The notes under the pieces are model-generated. The model saw only the letters and a program-made list of their open reading frames with translations. It was not told the origin of the DNA and did not search any database. This document shows positions 6,420 through 11,092 of a stretch of 11,092 nt of DNA, in pieces. Every line of letters starts with the position of its first letter. The stretch's first letter is position 1. Source of the stretch: Microcaldota archaeon (lineage in GTDB: Archaea > Micrarchaeota > Micrarchaeia > Micrarchaeales > Micrarchaeaceae). The DNA lies in assembly GCA_021834785.1 (NCBI GenBank), contig JAKBRJ010000022.1:1-11092 (forward strand), in the 5' to 3' direction. A program made the translations under genes and the position numbers.

Positions 6420-6647
6420 TTACGCTGTTCCAGGTATTACATAATAGCCTGATGCCTTCTCCCTTGCGACTCTCTTAACAACGTTCTTCTGCGTCAATGA
6501 TACAAGGGCATTGTTCACCATGCTCTTCGGCCTGTTGCACTTCTTTGCAATGTCGTCAGCTGTCTTCTTCTTCTCCTCGCTTGTTGCGCCTATCTCTTTC
6601 ATAGACTGCACTACGAGTGTTTCTATAGGGTTTAAATCTACCATCAT
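6420..6647 (-). CDS. Small winged-helix DNA-binding protein
   Basis: A 75-residue protein has a winged helix-turn-helix pattern: helix 1 at about 7-18, helix-turn-helix from about 29 to 54 (TADDIAKKCNRPKSMVNNAL, with the likely recognition helix near 40-51), and a wing ending in GYYVIPG (67-73). It probably binds DNA as a small transcription regulator, although RNA binding is also known for such folds. Two ATGs in a row (6647 and 6644) are possible; the second leaves better spacing behind the AAGTGAG ribosome-binding site. It lies between L40e (24 bases upstream) and the duplicated-domain gene (4 bases downstream), all on one strand. The target is unknown. Confidence 0.8.
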   Translation of the reverse strand: MMVDLNPIETLVVQSMKEIGATSEEKKKTADDIAKKCNRPKSMVNNALVSLTQKNVVKRVAREKASGYYVIPGTA

Positions 6648-6671
6648 CTCACTTCAGAGAAACATCAGTCA

Positions 6672-6824
6672 CTACTTCTTTACTCTCTTCTCCTTTCTCT
6701 TAGGGCGCAGGTATTTGTAGCCGCATCTCTTGCATTTCTCCACGCCTGCCCTGTTCCTGCCTTTGCACTTCCTGCAAATCCAGGTCTTGGTCAGCTGTGC
6801 ATCTGCTATTGGAAACTTTCCCAT
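6672..6824 (-). CDS. rpl40e: 50S ribosomal protein L40e
   Basis: A 50-residue protein of the archaeal L40e family, a zinc-binding protein of the large ribosomal subunit. The four ligands are Cys17 and Cys20 (CRKC) and Cys31 and Cys34 (CKRC), followed by GYKYLRPKRKEKR, the usual basic end. Its length and the LTKTWICRKC start match archaeal homologues; in eukaryotes the same protein is made as a ubiquitin fusion. It heads a leftward cluster with the winged-helix and duplicated-domain genes. It is too short to be found by length-based gene calling, so it is easily missed. Confidence 0.93.
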   Translation of the reverse strand: MGKFPIADAQLTKTWICRKCKGRNRAGVEKCKRCGYKYLRPKRKEKRVKK

Positions 6825-6884
6825 GATAAGCACTTATTTTTGGATCTAAGAATAGAACCTAACTACCTGTAACTATGAAGGAGC

Positions 6885-6895
6885 ATTATTAAAAA
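6885..6895 (-). promoter_or_regulatory. Candidate TATA box for the L40e cluster
   Basis: The minus strand reads TTTTTAATAA in an otherwise mixed sequence. A start near 6864 would give a leader of about 40 bases before the L40e ATG. It is the best promoter candidate in the divergent gap. Confidence 0.4.
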
Positions 6896-6989
6896 TCTTG
6901 TGCTGTTTGCATTTTTCATTGACAATACATGCAAGGTGCGTTTTGCCACATATCGGCGCATGACGGACAGAATAACGGCAGACGCACAA

Positions 6990-6997
6990 GTTTAAGA
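6990..6997 (+). promoter_or_regulatory. Candidate TATA box for the 109-residue gene
   Basis: The sequence GTTTAAGA lies some 35-42 bases before the ATG at 7032. Transcription would start near 7019, giving a leader of roughly a dozen bases. Confidence 0.4.
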
Positions 6998-7031
6998 ATG
7001 AGGATGGTCATAATTTTTCCTTGTTGACGTC

Positions 7032-7361
7032 ATGATAACAATAATGAAGCCCCAGAAGAAACACGATGTTGAGGTATACGCGATTGGCAAAACGGACTTT
7101 TTCCTGGTTTTTATTGATGATAGCCATGGAAAGCCGGTTAAAGCGGTGCTTAATGAACGGGGATTCAGGGTAGCTACGCTCCAGGAGACCGTGAAAGCAT
7201 GCGGTGATCCTGATTTTGTATGGCATATGAATCGCAGAATGCACAGGACAACTGATATGGGGGAGGTTGTGCCTGTGATAAATAGCACTGCGATACCGGT
7301 ACTTGCAGTCAAGATGCCTGGCAGGACCAATGTGGTTCAGTTCAGCAGGCTCGTCAGATAA
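7032..7361 (+). CDS. Hypothetical protein, 109 residues
   Basis: A small soluble-looking protein that I do not recognise. The N-terminal half has a beta-like alternation (VEVYAIGKTDFFLVFIDD) followed by a helix and an LNERGFRVAT segment (40-49), then a short His/Arg-rich part near 65-72. No membrane segment or cysteine cluster is present. Translation could start at 7032 or at the in-frame ATG at 7044. It begins a plus-strand series of five genes. The LxERGxRxA stretch recurs in the next gene product (LRERGCRLAS), a hint of distant relationship that is too short to prove it. Confidence 0.6.
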   Translation: MITIMKPQKKHDVEVYAIGKTDFFLVFIDDSHGKPVKAVLNERGFRVATLQETVKACGDPDFVWHMNRRMHRTTDMGEVVPVINSTAIPVLAVKMPGRTNVVQFSRLVR

Positions 7362-7443
7362 TAAAGATGGGAGCATATGGCAGCCAAAACCGAATCGCCG
7401 ATGGAAAAGATCAGGACGGCAGGATTGAGAATTTGGTGAGATC

Positions 7444-7947
7444 ATGGTAGGAGCAACGCTTAGGCCTATAGACAAAGAGGTATCGGTGCACATATCTGAA
7501 GAGAAGATACCCACGCTTCCGCTGTACATCAAGATCCTTGAAGACACACTGCGTGAAAGAGGGTGCAGGCTCGCGTCTCCTGACGATTTTGAGGTGCAGT
7601 ATGCGGAGAGCGTCTTTTTCAGGTCGGCGGCATGGAAGGCAGGCTGGACACTTACATCACAGACAGGCATAGAGCATATGGAATACAGGGAACTGGACAG
7701 GCACGGTGCGATAACGAGAGACATATCGCGTGATGCATTCATTGGTTTATCTTCAGGGAACAGATCGGTGCGTATCCCTGGAACAAGCACGGTCCTTGCA
7801 AGCAACGCATGCTTTGAAGGCACATATGGCTGCTTGATACTGCGTGCAGATATTTACAAGCCTAGACAGGTCCGTTACGCGTACACGTTTGATAAGCGCA
7901 GATCGGAAAGGGCCGAAGCGCTTATAAGCTCGCTGAAAAGGCGTTGA
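7444..7947 (+). CDS. Hypothetical protein, 167 residues
   Basis: I recognise no family. The start is well supported: GGTGA (7435-7439) matches the archaeal anti-Shine-Dalgarno, three bases ahead of the ATG. The product is soluble, with a predicted helix plus LRERGCRLASPDD at about 36-48, an aromatic central part, and a basic end (residues 150-167, many Arg and Lys). It follows the 109-residue gene by 82 bases with no obvious new TATA box, so the two may share a transcript. The stop codon sits inside the second copy of a 12-base direct repeat. Confidence 0.6.
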   Translation: MVGATLRPIDKEVSVHISEEKIPTLPLYIKILEDTLRERGCRLASPDDFEVQYAESVFFRSAAWKAGWTLTSQTGIEHMEYRELDRHGAITRDISRDAFIGLSSGNRSVRIPGTSTVLASNACFEGTYGCLILRADIYKPRQVRYAYTFDKRRSERAEALISSLKRR

Positions 7948-7956
7948 TAAGCGCAG
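7890..7956 (+). repeat. Direct repeat TGATAAGCGCAG around the end of the 167-residue gene
   Basis: The 12-base sequence occurs at 7890-7901 and again at 7945-7956, 55 bases apart. The second copy contributes the TGA stop (7945-7947). An inverted copy of part of it, GCGCTTAT (7918-7925), lies between and could pair with ATAAGCGC (7947-7954). Confidence 0.6.
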
Positions 7957-7966
7957 CATTGATTGC

Positions 7967-7976
7967 ACTTTTAAAT
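7967..7976 (+). promoter_or_regulatory. TATA box for the 455-residue gene
   Basis: The sequence ACTTTTAAAT, running on into ATAGG, is a textbook archaeal TATA element. A transcription start about 26 bases downstream, near 7998, leaves a short leader that still contains a GAGGAAGG ribosome-binding site ahead of the ATG at 8006. Confidence 0.6.
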
Positions 7977-8005
7977 AGGAAAAATAGGAATTGAGAGGAA
8001 GGATC

Positions 8006-9373
8006 ATGGCAACCGCAATTGAAGTTATGGGAGATAGAGTAAGTAAGGATGTGAAGAACATAGCAGATGGGCATTCGCAGGTTTTTGGAGACCTTCTCAG
8101 GATAGGGAAAAGCCCTTCCGCAGAGGCGTTTTCAAAACAGAGGGAGTTCATACTGGAGAATATAGGCAGTAGGGCAACTAGTGTGAGCAGGCTTGCCGGA
8201 CAGATAATGCAGATGGAAATGCCGATGGTGCCTGCGGAAGACGAGCATGGACGTGCGAAGGAGCTTAAGGAACGTGAAAGGCTTGACAGGCACCTTAAGA
8301 GCATATCATCTGCAAACGTAAAGCTGTTCGTCGATTTGAATGTATACAAGAACTTTCTTGCTGATGCAAGGGAGAGCATAGCAAAGCAGTTTCCCGAAGC
8401 TACAAACCCGTCAAGGATTGAGAGGGAGACACAGCTGAAGGAACTCATGAAGGAACTTGGCAATGTTGCGAAAGATGCAAATAAAACAATGAAGGAGCTT
8501 GCGGATAAAAAAATGAGGGACCTTTACAGGATGCCGATGTCTGAAAAGGAGGTGAAGAGCCTCAAGGAGGATATCTCCGAGATAAAGGATGATGATGGGA
8601 ACTGCCTTTCTGCAAGGCTGGGCACAAACCTTGTGAAGTTTGAAAATGCCGCTCCCCCAAGGTCTGTTCAGGAGAGCATAGTAAACGACGAGGTGGAGAT
8701 AGCGGAGAGGCTTCCCAAGCAGGACAGGGAATTCCTCAGCAGGCTTGCAGTGGTAGGAGGCAGCACGCTCTCCATGGGCATAATAAGGGAGCTGTCAGTC
8801 ATAGAGGTAAGGCTGGGAACTTTAGCCGTGCATAATACGGGACAGTACGTTGATGGAGCTGATTCAGATGCGGGAAAGACCGCGCATCCCAATGAAAAAA
8901 GGTCTGGAGAAGATGAGGAGGACGGTGCGGTGAAGTTCTCCCAGTTGGAAGTTCAAGAGATCATAATGAGAGGCGCTGGGACGTCGCAGGAAGCTGGCAG
9001 TGATGCAGTGTGCATTATACGGGACGGGATGCAGCAGGTACCGCAAAGCGCGGTTAAGGCCGCGGGCAGAAAAGACCCTGATGCGATCAAGCCAATTGAT
9101 TCGAAGTCCAGGATGCTTGAGCAGGATAATACCGGAAAAAGTATGCCGCGAATCGTTGATGCAGACGTGATTACGCCGATGGAGATAATCAAAAATGCAG
9201 GGCAGGGACATGGCAGTATGACAGTACAGACAAGCGTGCCTGGTGCCAGCGTTCGCTTGAGCGTAGCGGATGATGAGGATGAGATTGTTCTAGAACCTCT
9301 TGTCTTCGGGTTGAGTGAGGAAGAGTTGAAGAGACCAAGGTTATACAATGCATTTGGAAAGAGGACAAAATAG
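8006..9373 (+). CDS. Helical hypothetical protein, 455 residues, founder of a local paralogous family
   Basis: The ATG at 8006 is preceded by GAGGAAGG at good spacing, so I prefer it to the in-frame TTG at 7991. The first 270 residues or so look helical and highly charged, with coiled-coil-like stretches (about 80-100 and 138-195). Landmarks are SSANVKLFVDL (101-111), NKTMKEL (159-165) and RLAVVGGSTLSMGI (246-259). All three recur in order in the gene at the right edge of the window, so they define a shared domain. The second half (about 275-410) is low in hydrophobic residues, rich in Gly, Asp and Glu, and looks disordered; a short acidic and hydrophobic segment (418-435) closes it. No signal peptide or membrane helix is seen. 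The downstream gene overlaps its end by 26 bases. Function unknown. Confidence 0.75.
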   Translation: MATAIEVMGDRVSKDVKNIADGHSQVFGDLLRIGKSPSAEAFSKQREFILENIGSRATSVSRLAGQIMQMEMPMVPAEDEHGRAKELKERERLDRHLKSISSANVKLFVDLNVYKNFLADARESIAKQFPEATNPSRIERETQLKELMKELGNVAKDANKTMKELADKKMRDLYRMPMSEKEVKSLKEDISEIKDDDGNCLSARLGTNLVKFENAAPPRSVQESIVNDEVEIAERLPKQDREFLSRLAVVGGSTLSMGIIRELSVIEVRLGTLAVHNTGQYVDGADSDAGKTAHPNEKRSGEDEEDGAVKFSQLEVQEIIMRGAGTSQEAGSDAVCIIRDGMQQVPQSAVKAAGRKDPDAIKPIDSKSRMLEQDNTGKSMPRIVDADVITPMEIIKNAGQGHGSMTVQTSVPGASVRLSVADDEDEIVLEPLVFGLSEEELKRPRLYNAFGKRTK

Positions 9374-10046
9374 AGGGCAGGGAGGATTGCAGGATGCGCA
9401 TAAGAAGCATGCGGAAAATCAGGACACGATCATACAACAGCTTGAGAAACTGATAAAGCCGGCCGCACAGGCAGCGCTTAGGAAAGACCATGAACAGGCA
9501 ATGAGCGTGTTGAGATACGAACGGCAGGCATGGGAAGGGTTTGACAGGAAGAGCATGAACGGCAGGAATAGGGCTTATGCCGAAGGAATGCGGGAGGTGA
9601 TGGAGGGCGTGCTGCAGTTTGTATTGAATAAGACGTCTGAAAACACCGGACATATGGCCATTACAAAACACAAGGAGGCATTGCCAATATTACACGTCCT
9701 TGGGAGGAATGCACGGGAGAGCATGCTCTTTGCAGTCTCAGGCCAGGCAGAAGATGCAGATGATGCACACATGAAGAATAGGGATTGTGATATGTTTTTC
9801 GAGACCTCGTCCATGGGGCTGACGGAACTTGTCAAGGCCTCGAAGGTTAAGCTTCGCAGGCTTGTGGATGTTGTCAAGGATATGGGCCGCTGCGACATGG
9901 TAAGGATAGGCAGTAAGGAAGGGTTGCTGCGTGTTGCCATAACCAAGGATGGGATAGACATGCTTGATGCACATGCCCCGGGGTGGCGCAAGATTGAATC
10001 TGAACAGATACGCGTTATCGCGGAAAGGGCTGCGTGGAAGGATTGA
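9348..10046 (+). CDS. Helical hypothetical protein, 232 residues
   Basis: This gene overlaps the end of the 455-residue gene by 26 bases in another frame, which points to co-transcription and perhaps coupled translation. The product is mostly helical and charged, with a coiled-coil-like first third (about 17-60), a central region with ITKHKEALPILHVLG (105-119), and a C-terminal part VRIGSKEGLLRVAITKDGI (186-204) that looks like a small beta sheet. I find no family. The exact start is unsure: the ATG at 9348 has only a weak ribosome-binding site, and a TTG at about 9387 sits directly behind GGGAGG but too close for normal spacing. Confidence 0.65.
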   Translation: MHLERGQNRGQGGLQDAHKKHAENQDTIIQQLEKLIKPAAQAALRKDHEQAMSVLRYERQAWEGFDRKSMNGRNRAYAEGMREVMEGVLQFVLNKTSENTGHMAITKHKEALPILHVLGRNARESMLFAVSGQAEDADDAHMKNRDCDMFFETSSMGLTELVKASKVKLRRLVDVVKDMGRCDMVRIGSKEGLLRVAITKDGIDMLDAHAPGWRKIESEQIRVIAERAAWKD

Positions 10047-10272
10047 ATTGGCAGTAAGAGGGCACTTTCGGCGAATTTGTCTTCTCAAAGAAACATGAAT
10101 TGATTGAGAAGGAGATTATGATAAAAACAAATGCGCTGGATTTATTCATTACGGCATGTTGTTGATCTACGTCTGCAAGAGGCCAGTAGAAGGTAGCACT
10201 CTTTTGGACTATTATTGGGCAGCCCAGGCCCATAGGCATATTTAAATATGAGAAATGCCATATTTTGTTTAT
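10047..10272. other. Intergenic region with a stem-loop and a palindromic TATA box
   Basis: These 226 bases separate the 232-residue gene from the last gene. An 8-base perfect stem, CTTCTCAA (10081-10088) and TTGAGAAG (10104-10111), encloses a 15-base loop; with no T run after it, I do not call it a terminator. A 15-codon ORF from 10118 has a GGAGA ahead of it but no other support. The right end carries the promoter of the next gene. Confidence 0.5.
10237..10250 (+). promoter_or_regulatory. Palindromic TATA box for the gene at the right edge
   Basis: CATATTTAAATATG is a perfect 14-base palindrome whose centre is a strong TATA element, about 29 bases before the ATG at 10273. The message would be leaderless or nearly so. 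A wider inverted repeat, GGCAT (10235-10239) and ATGCC (10255-10259), surrounds it and could be a binding site for a dimeric regulator. Confidence 0.55.
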
Positions 10273-11092
10273 ATGAACGATCTAAAAAAGAAGAGTTCAG
10301 AAGGGCATAAAACAGGGAGCCTGGGAGTTGAAGCTGACCTGTCGACAGGTCGCAAAAATGCAGTTGAGGCTGAAGGCCCGGTAGTATTCGGTTCAGGCGC
10401 ACACTCTAAAAAGTTAGATACGCCCATGAAGAAACTGGAAAGAATGCATGAGAATATACAGGCAAGAGTTGAAGAGATTCATAGCATGGCTGCAAAGATG
10501 TCTGAGAAAGAGCGTGCTGATATTAAAAAAGAGGAGCTTACGGACATATCTGATGAAAATGTCAAGCTGTTCGTAGAGATCAAAACTTATACTGACATGT
10601 TAATGGAGATGAAAGACGACGTTAACAAACTGTTTCCAGGAACAGGAAAAGAGGCTGATAAATCGCGCAAAGAGTTCTCGGATTCAGTGAAGAAACTGCT
10701 TGACGAAATGAAGGGAAGCGGAACTGCAACAAACAAGACCATGGCCGAACTGGGAGCTTCGAAGGATCTTGGAGTAAAGAAGATGCCAATATTCATTCAT
10801 GAGATGCGCGAACTGCATAATGATATGGATGGGCTTGGCGATTCTGAGAGTAGCCTGTACAAGAGGGCGTTGTCAAAGAAGCTTGGCGAAAACGTGATTA
10901 CACTTGAAAAAGGAGATGGAGATGCTGGATTGGGGGAGAGTGCCTATAACACCCATGTCGAACTTGTGAGTAAGCTTAATGAGAGCAGCATAAAGCTGCT
11001 CGGCAGATATGATGAGGAATACCCTGACGCCTCACAGCTGGTAATAGGCAGGCTTGCTGCGATAGGGGTTGAGTTTGGCAGATATGGCATGA
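10273..11092 (+). CDS. Paralog of the 455-residue helical protein, cut by the right edge
   Basis: The frame is open from the ATG at 10273 to the window end, 273 codons so far. After a polar, probably disordered start (1-45), the helical domain matches the 455-residue protein: ENIQARV (60-66) against ENIGSRA, ISDENVKLFVEI (92-103) against ISSANVKLFVDL, NKTMAEL (154-160) against NKTMKEL, and IGRLAAIGVEFGRYGM (258-273) against LSRLAVVGGSTLSMGI. Over the 37 residues around NVKLFV I count 14 identities. The placement behind a strong TATA box suggests it is expressed on its own. The C-terminal half lies outside the window. Function unknown. Confidence 0.75.
   Translation, partial: MNDLKKKSSEGHKTGSLGVEADLSTGRKNAVEAEGPVVFGSGAHSKKLDTPMKKLERMHENIQARVEEIHSMAAKMSEKERADIKKEELTDISDENVKLFVEIKTYTDMLMEMKDDVNKLFPGTGKEADKSRKEFSDSVKKLLDEMKGSGTATNKTMAELGASKDLGVKKMPIFIHEMRELHNDMDGLGDSESSLYKRALSKKLGENVITLEKGDGDAGLGESAYNTHVELVSKLNESSIKLLGRYDEEYPDASQLVIGRLAAIGVEFGRYGM
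10336..10351. repeat. Perfect 16-base palindrome inside a coding region
   Basis: GACCTGTCGACAGGTC reads the same on both strands. It lies in codons 22-27 of the gene at the right edge, in the polar N-terminal part. It may be a protein-binding site or chance. Confidence 0.6.

Larger units (their letters stand above)
6825..7031. other. Divergent intergenic region between L40e and the right-hand cluster
   Basis: This 207-base gap carries the promoters of two oppositely oriented gene groups. Besides the TATA candidates, there is a spaced inverted repeat TTGCAT (6907-6912) and ATGCAA (6929-6934), which could be an operator or chance. Only trivially short ORFs occur, for example 11 codons from the ATG near 6960. 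I see no RNA gene in it. Confidence 0.5.

Noticed and set aside
7367..7447. Short ORFs of 27 and 20 codons between the 109- and 167-residue genes
   Set aside because: One has a GGGAG ahead of it, but both are too short to judge and there is no repeat of the pattern elsewhere. Most likely this is leader sequence.
7008..7823. Long minus-strand frame of 271 codons opposite the 109- and 167-residue genes
   Set aside because: It is rich in Ser, Cys, His and Arg with no domain-like pattern, has no promoter or ribosome-binding site, and lies opposite two frames with good start signals. It looks like an antisense shadow, although it is longer than either sense gene.
7753..8463. Minus-strand frame of 236 codons opposite the 455-residue gene
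   Set aside because: The translation is dominated by Ser, Leu and Phe, as expected from the complement of a charged helical protein, and it crosses the clear promoter of the sense gene.
9189..9991. Two minus-strand frames of 138 and 160 codons
   Set aside because: They are opposite the coding frames of the 455- and 232-residue genes and have shadow-like composition.
1..11092. CRISPR arrays, insertion sequences with transposase, rRNA genes
   Set aside because: No regularly spaced repeats, no transposase-like frame with terminal inverted repeats and no rRNA-like sequence were seen.

Overview
The window looks archaeal and chromosomal. The main evidence is a 50-residue ribosomal protein L40e with four zinc-ligand cysteines, a tRNA-Pro(TGG) gene with no encoded CCA, short AT-rich TATA boxes about 25 bases ahead of several starts, and Shine-Dalgarno motifs of the GGTGA type. 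The compact operons, AN1-type zinc-finger and wHTH proteins, and the many unrecognised genes would fit a small-genome lineage such as Micrarchaeota or another DPANN archaeon. That placement is inference; nothing in the window fixes the taxon.

Left part (1-1300, minus strand): a SprT-like zinc metallopeptidase fused to an AN1-like zinc finger, then a small acidic ORF, then an overlapping basic ORF that runs off the left edge. Middle left (1375-5380): an AT-rich block. It holds a small membrane zinc-ribbon protein (minus) and, diverging from it, a 988-residue Type IIG-like restriction-methylation enzyme (plus). These are followed by a start-less C-terminal remnant of a tyrosine recombinase and two tiny two-helix membrane proteins. 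The remnant and the two small genes are linked by ATGA overlaps. The last of them runs into the 3' end of tRNA-Pro, which lies on the opposite strand. A recombinase remnant, a restriction gene and AT-rich DNA against the 3' end of a tRNA is the usual footprint of an integrated element, here degraded.

Centre right (5367-6824, minus strand): tRNA-Pro, and a three-gene cluster transcribed leftward in the order L40e, a winged-helix protein, and a 297-residue protein made of two tandem copies of an unrecognised domain of about 120 residues. This looks like the resident, conserved chromosome.

Right part (7032-11092, plus strand): five genes I do not recognise, richer in G+C than the middle block. 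Two of them, a 455-residue protein and the gene cut by the right edge, are clearly related to each other and look mostly helical. They form a paralogous family in a cluster with its own TATA-type promoters. This cluster and the tRNA-anchored block are the best places to look for undescribed biology.
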